DNA from: Pseudoduganella rivuli
GTDB lineage: Bacteria > Pseudomonadota > Gammaproteobacteria > Burkholderiales > Burkholderiaceae_D
Assembly: GCF_009674485.1 (NCBI RefSeq)
Contig: NZ_WKJJ01000018.1
Coordinates: 1 to 64,000 of the forward strand
Direction: 5' to 3'
Length of the DNA stretch: 64,000 nucleotides
The notes under the pieces are model-generated. The model searched no databases and was not told the origin of the DNA. It worked only from the letters and a program-made list of their open reading frames with translations. Shown piece after piece: positions 47,777 through 57,331 of the stretch. Within the stretch, counting starts at the first letter, position 1. Every line of letters begins with the position of its first letter. The position numbers were made by a program, and so were the translations under genes.

Positions 47777-50017
47777 TTATCGTGCTGAAAGACGTTCCGC
47801 GACAATCTTCGGCGTAATAAACACCAGCAGCTCGGTTTTTTCATTGGTGCGGCCAGTGTTCTTGAACAGCATGCCCAGCACGGGCACGTCGCCCAGTACC
47901 GGCACTTTGGAGACGGTGGTGCGCTCGATCTGCTGATAGATACCGCCCAGCACCACGGTGCCGCCATTTTCCACCATCACCTGGGTTTTCACGTGCTTGG
48001 TGTCGATGGCAAAACCGGCGCGGGTTTCCTGGCCCACGCTATCCTTGTTGACGTCCACGTCGATGACGACATTGCCATCGGGCGTGATTTGCGGCGTCAC
48101 TTCGAGCCGCAGGTTCGCCTTGCGGAATATGATCGACGTGGCGCCGCTGCTGGTCGCCACCTGGTAAGGCAGTTCCAGGCCCTGCTCGATGGTGGCGATC
48201 GCCTTGTCCGCCGTGACGACACGGGGGCTGGAAATGATCTTGCCATTGCCATCGGCTTCCAGCGCGGACAGTTCCAGGTTCAGGAAGCGGTTGGCCGCCG
48301 ACGAAAACAGGCTGACCGCCAGGTTGGCCGCCGCCAGCCCGTTGATGGGCGCGGCCGGCAAGTTCAGGAATTGCGAATTGGTATAGCCGTCGCCCTTATC
48401 CGGCGTCTGGCCCGTGACCTGGCCAATGCCCGTCAGGTTGCCGCCGATGGCGATTCGGCTGTTGGAATTGCCGATCTGGTAACCCGTATCGCCGCCCCGC
48501 AAGGTACGCAAATCCGCGAAGCCGAGCCGCGCGCCCAGGTTGCGGGTGAACGAATCGGATGCTTCCACGATGCGCGCTTCGATCAGCACCTGCTTGGTGG
48601 CGACGTCCGTCTTGGCGATCAGCTTGCGGATATCGTCCAGCTTGGACGCGATATCCGTGACGAACAGCTGGTTGGTGCGCGGTTCGATGATGGCGCTGCC
48701 GCGCTTGGACAGGATGCGGTTCTTGCTGTCACCGCCCCCCTCCAGGCCGAACACGGTCTTGAACGATTCCGCCTTCTGGTAATTGAGCTGGAAGATTTCA
48801 GACTTCAGCGGCTCCAGGTCGGCAATCTGCGCGCGCTGTTCCAGTTCCAGCTTTTCCTTGGTCAGCAATTCCTCCTTGGGCGCAATCCACAGCACGGAGC
48901 CATTCTTGCGCATGTCCAGGCCCTTGGCCTGCAACACCACGTCCAGCGCCTGGTCCCACGGCACTTCGCGCAGGCGCAGCGTCAGGTTGCCCGATACGCT
49001 GTCGCTGGTGATGATGTTCAGGCCCGAGATATCGGCAATCGCCTGCAGCGCCGCGCGCACTTCCACGTTCTGGAAATTGAACGACAGCTTTTCACCCCGG
49101 TAGCCCTGCGTGCCCTGCGTCAGCTTGTTCGGGTCTTCCTTCAGTGGCCGCACATCGATCACCAGTTGCGTATCGCTCTGGTAGACGCTCTGTTCCCACA
49201 AGCCCCTGGCGTCGACCGTCATGCGCACATTGTCGCCCTGCGGCACGGTCGTCACTTGCGTTACCGGCGTGCCGAAGTCCGTGACGTCGATACGGCGGCG
49301 CAGGGTTTCGGGCAAGCCGGTTTTCAGGAATTCCACCACCAGCCCATTCGCATTCGGACGCACGTCGACCGCCACCTGGCTGTTCGGCAAATCCACGACG
49401 ATGCGGCCTTCCCCATTGGCGCCGCGGCGGAAGTCCAGGTCCCGCAACAACTGTTTTTGCGCTTTATCGGCGGACTTGGCCGAATTTGCTCCCTGCCCCA
49501 CCGGCAAGCCGGTGGAGTCGACCGCTGTCGCCAAACCGCCGGAGCCGTCGATCGTCACGATGATGGCGTTGCCGTCGATGGTGGCGGCGTAATTCAAATT
49601 GCGTTTCAGGTTGAACACCAGGCGGGCCCGTTCGCCTGCCTGCACCAGGTTCACGCTGCGCAAATCCCCCTGATTGAATTCATACGTATTCTTGCCCGTC
49701 AAATTCACGGTGGCGCCGAAGTCCAGCGCAATGCGCGCGGGGTTGGTGATCGTGAAGCCGATCGGCAGCTTTTCCGGCGCGTTTTTCATGGCGATCTTGA
49801 CGATCACGTTGGCGCCCTGCTGGTTGGCCGTGACCGACTCGATCGCATTGGCTGCCATCGCCGCGGGCTGCGCCGAGTTGGCTGAGGGGGCGGAAGGCGC
49901 CTGGGCCAGCGCCGGCTGCATCATCAGCGGCGGAAGCAGCAGCGCTGCCATGGCCAGCACGGCGCGCCAGGCTGGCCGGGCCTGGTATGGCGAGGCGGAA
50001 GTCATGAGGGGGCTCAT
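47777..50017 (-). CDS. pilQ: Type IV pilus secretin PilQ
   Basis: A 746-residue outer-membrane secretin with signal peptide (MMQPALAQA), two N-terminal AMIN domains, an STN/N0 domain (VSGNLTLRLREVPWDQALDVVLQ), an N1 domain and the C-terminal secretin channel (VEVT-type LRLEVTPQITPDGNVVIDVDV). It forms the pore through which the type IV pilus exits. It overlaps pilP by 4 nt. Confidence 0.97.
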   Translation of the reverse strand: MSPLMTSASPYQARPAWRAVLAMAALLLPPLMMQPALAQAPSAPSANSAQPAAMAANAIESVTANQQGANVIVKIAMKNAPEKLPIGFTITNPARIALDFGATVNLTGKNTYEFNQGDLRSVNLVQAGERARLVFNLKRNLNYAATIDGNAIIVTIDGSGGLATAVDSTGLPVGQGANSAKSADKAQKQLLRDLDFRRGANGEGRIVVDLPNSQVAVDVRPNANGLVVEFLKTGLPETLRRRIDVTDFGTPVTQVTTVPQGDNVRMTVDARGLWEQSVYQSDTQLVIDVRPLKEDPNKLTQGTQGYRGEKLSFNFQNVEVRAALQAIADISGLNIITSDSVSGNLTLRLREVPWDQALDVVLQAKGLDMRKNGSVLWIAPKEELLTKEKLELEQRAQIADLEPLKSEIFQLNYQKAESFKTVFGLEGGGDSKNRILSKRGSAIIEPRTNQLFVTDIASKLDDIRKLIAKTDVATKQVLIEARIVEASDSFTRNLGARLGFADLRTLRGGDTGYQIGNSNSRIAIGGNLTGIGQVTGQTPDKGDGYTNSQFLNLPAAPINGLAAANLAVSLFSSAANRFLNLELSALEADGNGKIISSPRVVTADKAIATIEQGLELPYQVATSSGATSIIFRKANLRLEVTPQITPDGNVVIDVDVNKDSVGQETRAGFAIDTKHVKTQVMVENGGTVVLGGIYQQIERTTVSKVPVLGDVPVLGMLFKNTGRTNEKTELLVFITPKIVAERLSAR

Positions 50018-50562
50018 TTGTTGCTCTCCTTACTTTCCTGCAACTCCAACTTGGACATGCGCTCGATCCAGTCGCCAGTGGCATCCTGCACGATTTCCTT
50101 GACGGTGATGGCATCTTCCGACACGGCCGTGATCAGGCCGAAGTTTTGCCCGAGATGCTGGCCGGGACGCACCTGGTATACGGATTTATCGATTTGCAGT
50201 AAGGCAAACATAGTTTTGGATTTTTCCAGGGTGCCGACCATTTTCATGGCGTCGAGCGGGAAGCCTTCAAGGAATTCCTTGCGGCGCGTGGTATCGGGGC
50301 GCACGCCGCCGCCCGCATTGGCCTGGCGCGCCAACTCGGCCAGCAATTTGTTCTGGTTGAACGGATCGACCTCCGCCGCCGCGCTGTAGGCAAACGGGAT
50401 AAAGGTCTTGGGTTCGGCGATGGGTTTGACGGCCACCTTGGCCTGGCTGTCCGTCTGCTTCATCCACTCCTTGACTTCCTGGACGTCGCTGTCGCCGCAA
50501 CCGGCCAGCGCCATTGCCGCCATCGCTGCCATCGTCACTGTCTTGAAAGAGAAGCGCTTCAT
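50014..50562 (-). CDS. pilP: Type IV pilus assembly lipoprotein PilP
   Basis: A 182-residue lipoprotein (lipobox LAGC) with the PilP core (DPFNQNKLL, LEGFPLDAMKMVGTL, YQVRPGQHLGQNFG). It links the inner-membrane PilNO complex to PilQ. It overlaps pilO (ATGA at 50559-50562). Confidence 0.96.
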   Translation of the reverse strand: MKRFSFKTVTMAAMAAMALAGCGDSDVQEVKEWMKQTDSQAKVAVKPIAEPKTFIPFAYSAAAEVDPFNQNKLLAELARQANAGGGVRPDTTRRKEFLEGFPLDAMKMVGTLEKSKTMFALLQIDKSVYQVRPGQHLGQNFGLITAVSEDAITVKEIVQDATGDWIERMSKLELQESKESNK

Positions 50563-51227
50563 TTTTTCGCCGCCTTCTTCTTCTCGGCTGCCGCCTTGCG
50601 CTGCGCCGCCACTTCTTCCGGATCCAGATAGCGGAAGGTCTTCGCCACCGCGTCCAGGGTCAGGATATTGCCGCCCTGCTGGGGCGCCGACAGTTGCATA
50701 TTGTTCAGGGTGACGATGCGGGGCAGATTCGCCATGTCGCTGGCGAACGCGCCGATGTCATGGTAGTTGCCCGTTACCTTGATATTGATGGGCAGTTCCG
50801 CGTAATAATCCTTGACCACCACCTGGCCCGGCTTGAACAGCTCGAACTGCAGGCCCCGGCCAAGACCCGCCTGGTTGATGTCCGACAGCAGCGCCGCCAT
50901 TTCCGCCTTGCTCGGCAATTGCTTTTGCAGGCGCTCCACGTACTGGTCGACCTGCACTTTTTGCGCCCGCAGCGCTTCGAGGTTGACGGCTTGCTGCGAT
51001 TTTTCCGTATATTCAGCCTTCAGCTTGGCTTCCTGTGCGGCGCCCGCTTCCTGTTCGTCGAACTGGCCGCTCCAGTAGCCGAAATAGCCGGCCACCACCA
51101 CGCCCAGCGCCACACCCACGGCGCACAGGATGCGGGGCGCAATCGGCCACATGCCCGGATGGCGGCCGTTCAAGCCCTGGAACTGGGCTTGCAGCGATTC
51201 GCTTAGTTGTTTGACGTCGATGGCCAT
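50559..51227 (-). CDS. pilO: Type IV pilus inner-membrane protein PilO
   Basis: A 222-residue bitopic protein: one membrane helix (about 30-50), a coiled coil (NLEALRAQKVQVDQYVERLQKQLPSKAEM) and a periplasmic ferredoxin-like domain. It has a Lys-rich C-terminal tail. It pairs with PilN. Confidence 0.95.
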   Translation of the reverse strand: MAIDVKQLSESLQAQFQGLNGRHPGMWPIAPRILCAVGVALGVVVAGYFGYWSGQFDEQEAGAAQEAKLKAEYTEKSQQAVNLEALRAQKVQVDQYVERLQKQLPSKAEMAALLSDINQAGLGRGLQFELFKPGQVVVKDYYAELPINIKVTGNYHDIGAFASDMANLPRIVTLNNMQLSAPQQGGNILTLDAVAKTFRYLDPEEVAAQRKAAAEKKKAAKK

Positions 51228-51239
51228 AGTGTTCTCTGC

Positions 51240-51899
51240 TCAGGGCTTCGCTGACGCATTGGCCGCATTCGCCGTGGCGGCGGCTGCCGGCTTTTGATCA
51301 CCGGGTTTGCCCGGCTTGCCGTCTTCCAGCTGGTCTTTATCGCGCGGACGCTTGATGCCGACGATCATGTTGAATTCCACGACTTTCTTCGCGGTCTTGC
51401 CCTGCCCCATGCCGGTCGCCTTCACTTCCACCAGGTCCGGTTTTTCCAGCCACGGCGACACGCTGGACACATTGCGCAGCAATTCCGACACGCGCTCCTG
51501 CGATTGCGCATAGCCCTGGATGACGACGCGCTGCCCATCCTGCTTGAAGCTCTTCAGGTAGACGCCGGCCGGCGTTTGCTTGACCAGTTCATCGAGCAGG
51601 TAGACCGGCTGGTTGCGGTCGCCCTGCAAGTCTTCCACCGCTTGCTGGCGCGCTTTCAGCGCTTCGATCTCTTGCTTCAACGTGGCGATTTCCGCGATCT
51701 TTTTATCCAGCACCACGATGGCGTTCTTGATGGCCAGGTTGCGCTGCTCCTGGATGGCGATGGCGCGCGCGTTGTAGCCGCCCACCACCAGCACGATCGC
51801 GGCGCCAATCACGACGCCCAATACCATCAGCGCGTAAAACGCGGCTTTTTTCTGTTTGCGCTTTTCCTCGCGGTGCGGGAGCAGGTTTATCCGGATCAT
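51240..51899 (-). CDS. pilN: Type IV pilus inner-membrane protein PilN
   Basis: A 219-residue bitopic protein. The cytoplasmic N-terminus MIRINLLPHREEKRKQKK binds PilM; one membrane helix, a coiled coil and a periplasmic domain follow, with an Ala/Lys-rich tail. The ATG overlaps the pilM stop by 1 nt (TGATG). Confidence 0.96.
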   Translation of the reverse strand: MIRINLLPHREEKRKQKKAAFYALMVLGVVIGAAIVLVVGGYNARAIAIQEQRNLAIKNAIVVLDKKIAEIATLKQEIEALKARQQAVEDLQGDRNQPVYLLDELVKQTPAGVYLKSFKQDGQRVVIQGYAQSQERVSELLRNVSSVSPWLEKPDLVEVKATGMGQGKTAKKVVEFNMIVGIKRPRDKDQLEDGKPGKPGDQKPAAAATANAANASAKP

Positions 51900-52978
51900 C
51901 AGCCGAACCTCCGCAACGCCAGCCCACAGGCAACCAGGTAAGCGGGCGCTTCGCTGCGCAACGCCTGTTCACGCACGCCGGCGCCCAGCGCCATGCCCTT
52001 GAACGGTGAAATCACTGCCGAATTGATCTTGGTGCGGCTGGCCACGATATCGAGCAATCCCGGGATCAACGCACAGCCGCCGGCCAGGTACAACTGGTCC
52101 ACCCTGGTGTATGGCGTGGACGTGTAAAAGAATTGGATGGCGCGCGTGACTTCCATGGCCGCGCTTTCCAGGAACGGTTCCAGCACGTCGGCCGCATAGT
52201 TTTCCGGCAAGTCGCCGGATTTCTTTTTCGCTTCCGCTTCGTCATACGACAGGCCGAAGGCGCGCACGATATCCTGCGTCAGCGTATTGCCGCCAAACGG
52301 CTGTTCCCGCTCATAAATCGCCACGCCATCGAGCAGCACGGAAATATGCGTGACTTGCGCGCCGATCTGGAACAGCGCGACGATCTGGCCCGCGCTGGCG
52401 CCAGGCACCTGAGCCAGCACCCGGTCCAGCGCGGCGCGCGCCGCATACGATTCGATATCCATGACGGCCGCCTTCAGGCCGGACGCTTCCGCAATGGCCA
52501 CCCGGTCTTCGACTTTTTCACGGCGCGATGCGGCCAGCAACACTTCAACGTCATCTTCCGACGCGGGCGACGGGCCGATCACATCGAAGTCCAGGCTGAC
52601 TTCATCGAGGGCGAACGGGATATATTGGCTGGCTTCGGATTCGACCTGCACTTCCAGCTGGTCTTCCGACATCCCGGCCGGCAACGTGATTTTCTTGGTG
52701 ATGACGGAGGCCGGCGGCATTCCGAGAGCGACCAGCTTGGCGCGGGTGCCGCTTTTTTTCCAGACGCGGCGCAGCGCTTCCACCACCTGGTCGAGATTTT
52801 CAATATTGCCGTCAATGACGGCGCCGCGCGGCAACGGTTCCGACGCATAGCGCTCCAGCCGCAATCCTTCTTTGCCAGCCTGGGCCAGTTCCACCAGGCG
52901 GACACTGGAAGTGCTGATGTCGACGCCCACCAGCGGCGCATTTCCCCTGCCGAACAGCGTGCTCAGGTCCAGGTTCAT
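51899..52978 (-). CDS. pilM: Type IV pilus assembly ATPase PilM
   Basis: A 359-residue actin-like (FtsA-fold) cytoplasmic protein, with VGVDISTSSVRLVEL near the N-terminus and the ATP-site segments of the family (LYLAGGCALIPGL). It recruits PilN. It is the first gene of pilM-N-O-P-Q; the promoter must lie in the 343-bp gap before mrcA. Confidence 0.96.
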   Translation of the reverse strand: MNLDLSTLFGRGNAPLVGVDISTSSVRLVELAQAGKEGLRLERYASEPLPRGAVIDGNIENLDQVVEALRRVWKKSGTRAKLVALGMPPASVITKKITLPAGMSEDQLEVQVESEASQYIPFALDEVSLDFDVIGPSPASEDDVEVLLAASRREKVEDRVAIAEASGLKAAVMDIESYAARAALDRVLAQVPGASAGQIVALFQIGAQVTHISVLLDGVAIYEREQPFGGNTLTQDIVRAFGLSYDEAEAKKKSGDLPENYAADVLEPFLESAAMEVTRAIQFFYTSTPYTRVDQLYLAGGCALIPGLLDIVASRTKINSAVISPFKGMALGAGVREQALRSEAPAYLVACGLALRRFG

Positions 52979-53135
52979 AGCGGTTCCCCGCCATGTTGCA
53001 ACTGGTCACACACCGTTGTTGATCGCATAAAAAGACTCGATTTGATGCCTGCGGTTGAGGGCGAAAGAGGGTAAAAACGGGACAGTACATCAGATGCTAG
53101 CAATAAGGCCGAGAGAGTGTAAAGGTATTTCTACC

Positions 53136-53159
53136 GTGCACAATTGCTCATTTGTGCAC
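53136..53159. promoter_or_regulatory. Inverted repeat, operator candidate
   Basis: Perfect 8-bp arms GTGCACAA (53136-53143) and TTGTGCAC (53152-53159) with an 8-bp spacer. Placed mid-way between the two divergent operons, it may bind a regulator of pil and/or mrcA. Confidence 0.5.
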
Positions 53160-53283
53160 CCGGCACCACACTTGAAACTCACTCTGTAGCCTTGAATTCA
53201 ACTCACTTATTTAGTTGCTCATAGTAAATATTTCACGCCTGTTGCCTGTCCGCTAAGCCCGCCGCAAGCTATCAGGCGTCGCT

Positions 53284-53289
53284 TATAAT
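53284..53289 (+). promoter_or_regulatory. Putative -10 element of mrcA
   Basis: A perfect TATAAT 33 bp before the mrcA ATG. No good -35 is visible at 16-18 bp (GCCGCA at 53261), so an activator or an alternative start may be needed. Confidence 0.5.
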
Positions 53290-53321
53290 GGCCCGGACCC
53301 AAGACCCGAGAGACTACGTGC

Positions 53322-55640
53322 ATGACCACTGCAGCCAATGACACTCCGGCCCGCTCGCGCGGCCTGCTGTTTACCATCATCGCTTCCCTTGCCGGCGTGG
53401 CGCTGGCCGGCGCGCTGCTGCTGGTATTCGGCCTGGCGCTGGCCTACCCCAATTTGCCGGAACTTGATTCCCTGACGGATTACCGCCCCAAAATGCCGCT
53501 GCGGATCTTTTCCGCCGACGGCGTCCTGATCGGCGAATTCGGCGAAGAGCGCCGCAACCTCGTGCGCATCAAGGACATCCCCGACGTCATGAAAAAAGCC
53601 GTGCTGGCCATCGAGGACAGCAATTTCTATGAACACGGCGGCGTCGACTACACCGGTATCCTGCGCGCGGCTGTCCACAATGCGACAGGCGGCGCGCGCC
53701 AGGGCGCGTCGACCATCACCCAGCAAGTTGCCCGCAACTTCTTCCTTTCCAGCGAACAGACGTTCAAGCGCAAACTGTATGAAATGCTGCTGGCCTGGAA
53801 AATCGAAAAGAACCTGACCAAGGACCAGATTCTCGAGGTCTACATGAACCAGATCTATCTGGGCCAGCGCGCTTACGGCTTTTCGTCCGCCGCCCAGATT
53901 TATTTCGGCAAAAATCTGAAAGACATTAGCGTTGCCGAAGCGGCCATGCTGGCCGGCCTGCCGAAAGCGCCGTCGGCCTACAACCCGGTGGTGAACCCGA
54001 AACGGGCCCGCACGCGCCAGCAATACATCCTGCAGCGCATGAACGAGCTGGGTTACATCACGCCCGCCCAGTACACGGCCGCGAAAGCCGAGCAATTGCG
54101 CATCAAGACCGACAGCAGCGAATTCGGCGTCCATGCGGAATATGTGGCGGAAATGGCGCGCCAGCTGGTGTATGAGCAATTCAAGGAAGATACGTACACG
54201 CGCGGCCTGAACGTGTTCACCACCATCACCAAGGCGGACCAGGATGCCGCTTACCTGGCCCTGCGCCGCGGCGTGATGGATTATGAAAAGCGCCATGCCT
54301 ACCGCGGGCCGGAAGCGTACATCGACATCCCCGCCAACAAGGAAGAAGCGGACGAGGCGATTGAAACGGAACTGGCGGGCCGCCCGGACAGCGATGACAT
54401 CGTGGCGGCCATGGTGCTGCAAGTGTCGCCGACCAAGGTGGTGGCGGTCACGGCATCGGGCGAGGAAATCACGATCACCGGCGAAGGACTGGAAGCGGCC
54501 CGCTCGTGGCTGACGGACAAGGCGGCGCCGAATAAACGCATCCGCCGGGGCGCCGTGATCCGCGTGCACCAGGAAGGCAAGGACTGGGAAATCACGCAAA
54601 TGCCGGAAGTCGAATCGGCCTTCGTGTCGGCATCCACCGAAGATGGCGCCATCAAGGCGCTGGTGGGCGGCTTCGATTTCAACCGGAATAAATTCAACCA
54701 CGTGACGCAGGCATGGCGCCAGCCCGGCTCGTCGTTCAAGCCATTTATTTACTCGGCATCGCTGGAGCGCGGTCTGTCGCCATCGACCGTCATCAATGAC
54801 GCGCCGATCTCGTTCGACGCGGGCCAGACCGGCGGCCAGGCGTGGGAACCGAAGAACTACGACGGCAAGTACGAAGGTCCGATGACGATGCGCAAGGGCC
54901 TGACGAAATCGAAAAACATGATTTCGATCCGCATCCTGCACCGCATCGGCGCCAAATACGGCCAGGAATACACGACCCGCTTCGGCTTCGACGCGGAAAA
55001 GAACCCGCCATACCTGACCCTGGCGCTGGGCGCCGGCGCCGTGACGCCACTGCAGGAAGCGGGCGCGTACGCCGTGTTCGCAAACGGCGGCTATAAAGTC
55101 ACGCCGTACCTGATTTCCAAGGTGACGGATGCGAACGGCAAGGTGCTGTCGCAGGCATCGCCGGACCGGGCAGGCGATCCCAACAACCGCGTGATCGACG
55201 AGCGCAACGCCTTCCTGATGGATTCCATGATGAAGGACGTCGTCAAATACGGCACCGCGACCAAGGCGCTGGTGCTGAAGCGCCCTGACATCGCCGGCAA
55301 GACGGGCACCACCAACGATTCCATCGACGCGTGGTTTGCCGGTTACCAGTCGAAACTGGTGGCGGTAGCCTGGATCGGCTTCGACCAGCCGCGCAACCTG
55401 GGTAATAAAGAAACCGGCGGCGGCCTGGCGCTGCCGATCTGGATCGGCTACATGCAAAAAGCGCTGAAAAACATCCCGATCGAAGAAAGGCCGGTGCCGG
55501 AGGGCATGATGGTGGTGGATGGCGAGTATTACTACGCCGAGAACCCGCCAGGGATGGGGGTGCAGAGTCTTGAGGGGGCTTCGCGGGGGACGCCGGCGGA
55601 GGAGAAGGCGAAGGATGCGGTGAAGAACGAGTTGTTCTGA
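53322..55640 (+). CDS. mrcA: Penicillin-binding protein 1A
   Basis: A 772-residue bifunctional PBP1A. It has an N-terminal membrane helix, a GT51 glycosyltransferase domain (AIEDSNFYEHGGVD, GASTITQQVARN) and a transpeptidase domain with Ser470 and Lys473 in SSFK, SKN and KTGTT. It builds peptidoglycan. Divergence from pilM is the usual mrcA-pil arrangement in beta- and gammaproteobacteria. Confidence 0.96.
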   Translation: MTTAANDTPARSRGLLFTIIASLAGVALAGALLLVFGLALAYPNLPELDSLTDYRPKMPLRIFSADGVLIGEFGEERRNLVRIKDIPDVMKKAVLAIEDSNFYEHGGVDYTGILRAAVHNATGGARQGASTITQQVARNFFLSSEQTFKRKLYEMLLAWKIEKNLTKDQILEVYMNQIYLGQRAYGFSSAAQIYFGKNLKDISVAEAAMLAGLPKAPSAYNPVVNPKRARTRQQYILQRMNELGYITPAQYTAAKAEQLRIKTDSSEFGVHAEYVAEMARQLVYEQFKEDTYTRGLNVFTTITKADQDAAYLALRRGVMDYEKRHAYRGPEAYIDIPANKEEADEAIETELAGRPDSDDIVAAMVLQVSPTKVVAVTASGEEITITGEGLEAARSWLTDKAAPNKRIRRGAVIRVHQEGKDWEITQMPEVESAFVSASTEDGAIKALVGGFDFNRNKFNHVTQAWRQPGSSFKPFIYSASLERGLSPSTVINDAPISFDAGQTGGQAWEPKNYDGKYEGPMTMRKGLTKSKNMISIRILHRIGAKYGQEYTTRFGFDAEKNPPYLTLALGAGAVTPLQEAGAYAVFANGGYKVTPYLISKVTDANGKVLSQASPDRAGDPNNRVIDERNAFLMDSMMKDVVKYGTATKALVLKRPDIAGKTGTTNDSIDAWFAGYQSKLVAVAWIGFDQPRNLGNKETGGGLALPIWIGYMQKALKNIPIEERPVPEGMMVVDGEYYYAENPPGMGVQSLEGASRGTPAEEKAKDAVKNELF

Positions 55641-55642
55641 CG

Positions 55643-56134
55643 GTGAAGATGCTCATCGACATATTCAAATACAAACAATGGGCCGACCGGCGCACGCTCG
55701 ATGCGGTGGCGACCATCGATCAGCACGCGTTTGCCGGGGCGCTGGCGTTTGCACGGCAACAGCTGAACCACATGGTGCGGGTGGAAGAGTTGTTCAAAGC
55801 CCGGCTCCTGGGTGAACCTGAACCGCATGCTTCCACCAACACGGAACTGGTTCCCGACCTGACGTCGCTGGGTCAGCGCATCACCGCGTCGAATCGCTGG
55901 TTCGCCAGCTTCGTTAAAGAGATAAAGCCTCCCTTGCTCGACGAACGGTTGCATTTCCAGTTTGTCGATGGACAGCAGGGAAGCATGACACGCCAGGAAA
56001 TCCTGTTCCATATCGTCAACCACGGGACGTACCACCGGGGCGCCATCGGCCATGCGCTGGACTTGGCAGGCGCGGCGCGACCTGCCGATACCTACACCGT
56101 CTTCATTCACGCGGCCGAGCCAGACCGTCGGTGA
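55643..56134 (+). CDS. DinB-family protein
   Basis: A 163-residue four-helix protein of the DinB/YfiT metal-dependent hydrolase type (KYKQWADRRTLDAV, HMVRVEELFKA, HIVNHGTYHRGAIGHAL with the metal His residues). The start is a GTG at 55643, two codons before an ATG at 55649; the ribosome-binding site is weak for both. It begins just after mrcA and its end overlaps the convergent CMD gene by 32 bp. Function unknown beyond the family. Confidence 0.88.
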   Translation: MKMLIDIFKYKQWADRRTLDAVATIDQHAFAGALAFARQQLNHMVRVEELFKARLLGEPEPHASTNTELVPDLTSLGQRITASNRWFASFVKEIKPPLLDERLHFQFVDGQQGSMTRQEILFHIVNHGTYHRGAIGHALDLAGAARPADTYTVFIHAAEPDRR

Positions 56135-56513
56135 CGGCCGCCTCGTTTTCCTGCGCAAACACTTCCCGCGCCGCCGCCAGCCCATTCAATGCAGCCGGAA
56201 AACCTGCGTACACGGCCATTTGCATGATGGTTTCAATGACTTCCGTGCGCGTAACACCCACGTTGAGCGCGGCATGGATATGCACTTTCAGTTGCGGGGC
56301 CGCGTTGCCCATGGCGGTTAAGGCCGCCACCACGGCGATTTCCCGGCTGCGCAAGTCCAGTCCCGGCCGCGAATAAATGTCGCCGAATGGGAATTCGATC
56401 AGGTAACGGCCAAAGTCCGGGGCAATGTCCTCCAGGCTGGCCAGCACGCGCTCACCGGCCGCGCCGTCGATTTCCCGTAATTTTTCCAACCCGCGTTGAT
56501 AACGTTCGCTCAT
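56103..56513 (-). CDS. Carboxymuconolactone decarboxylase-family protein
   Basis: A 136-residue protein of the CMD/AhpD family (LDLRSREIAVVAALTAMGNAAPQLKVHIHAALN). It lacks the AhpD CxxC pair, so a peroxidase role of that type is unlikely. The ATG at 56513 is preceded by AAGGAG; a start at 56528 is less likely. It overlaps the MerR gene, so the two are coupled, and the DinB gene at its 3' end. Confidence 0.88.
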   Translation of the reverse strand: MSERYQRGLEKLREIDGAAGERVLASLEDIAPDFGRYLIEFPFGDIYSRPGLDLRSREIAVVAALTAMGNAAPQLKVHIHAALNVGVTRTEVIETIMQMAVYAGFPAALNGLAAAREVFAQENEAAVTDGLARPRE

Positions 56514-56916
56514 CGTTTGCTCCTTCATCTATGGTGGGGTGCAACGCGAGCGACTGTTCCAATGTGCGGTAGTGCGTGATCTTGGCCTCCAGGGCTTGTG
56601 CCGCTTGCCGCATGGCCTCGATTTCCGCCAGCACGTCCGCCAGGTGCGTTTCCAGCATCCGGCGGCGCTCCGGTACCGTCGAGTCGCCCGCGCTGCGGAG
56701 TTCTGCGAACGCCAGCATCTTGCCGATCGGCATATTGGTCGTCCGCAGCCGCAACAGGAATTCGATCCACGCAATATCCGAGGCCGCGTACCGGCGCTGC
56801 CCGCCGGGAGCGCGGGGCACAGGAGCAATCAGCCGGATACGCTCGTAATAACGCAGCGTGTGGGCCGTCAGTCCTGTGCGTTTTGCCGCTTCGTCTATGC
56901 CGAGGAAGGATTCCAT
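56452..56916 (-). CDS. MerR-family regulator
   Basis: A 154-residue MerR protein: N-terminal winged helix-turn-helix (GIDEAAKRTGLTAHTLRYYERIRLI), then a coiled coil (LADVLAEIEAMRQAAQALEAKI). The metal-type cysteine pair is absent, so it is more like the small-molecule branch. It lies directly upstream of the CMD gene (62 bp overlap) and probably controls it. Confidence 0.9.
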   Translation of the reverse strand: MESFLGIDEAAKRTGLTAHTLRYYERIRLIAPVPRAPGGQRRYAASDIAWIEFLLRLRTTNMPIGKMLAFAELRSAGDSTVPERRRMLETHLADVLAEIEAMRQAAQALEAKITHYRTLEQSLALHPTIDEGANDERTLSTRVGKITGNRRRGR

Positions 56917-56949
56917 GAAGGGAGCATAGAAGTTAGAGCGCGCTCGAAG

Positions 56950-57291
56950 TCAAGGACTGACTTCGCTGACGACGACAGGCGCCCCGCCCTGCTCCGTCGT
57001 AATGTCCGACAACGCCTGGAACAATTCCTTGCCGGTCCGGGTATCGAGCCACTTGCCATCGACCCGCTTGTAGTGGAAACCGCCGGAACGGGCCGCGACC
57101 CAGATTTCCTGCATGGCTGCCTGGCTGTTGACGATGACCTTGGAACCGTTGTCGCAAAACTCGATTTCCAGCACGTTGCCGCTGCGGCTGCACTCGACGT
57201 CCACCATGTCTTGCTCATACAAGCGGTCCAGCGCGCGCTCGATGGCGGCCAGGGTGGCGTCCGCGGCGTCCAAAAATTCTGATTCGGTCAT
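56950..57291 (-). CDS. cyaY: Frataxin-like iron-sulfur protein CyaY
   Basis: A 113-residue frataxin homologue with an acidic first helix (ESEFLDAADATLAAIERALD) and the conserved VIVNSQAAMQEIWVAARSGGFHY core. It modulates Fe-S cluster assembly. The start at 57291 gives the standard length. It is divergent from lptM-lysA. Confidence 0.95.
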   Translation of the reverse strand: MTESEFLDAADATLAAIERALDRLYEQDMVDVECSRSGNVLEIEFCDNGSKVIVNSQAAMQEIWVAARSGGFHYKRVDGKWLDTRTGKELFQALSDITTEQGGAPVVVSEVSP

Positions 57292-57331
57292 GCTACACTC
57301 CAAGATCTTCTGTCAAACCCTGATTTTAATC

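Larger units (their letters stand above)
52979..53321. promoter_or_regulatory. 343-bp divergent pilM-mrcA intergenic region
   Basis: Less GC-rich than the genes on either side. It holds the promoters of the leftward pil operon and of rightward mrcA, an inverted repeat at 53136-53159 and a TATAAT at 53284-53289. I see no open frame or RNA gene in it. Confidence 0.7.

Noticed and set aside
45629-47936. Long forward frames opposite the Ig-like lipoprotein
   Set aside because: The reverse frame has a lipobox, ribosome-binding site and repeats; the forward frames show none.
53283-55457. 724-residue reverse frame over mrcA
   Set aside because: Shadow of a clear PBP1A gene.
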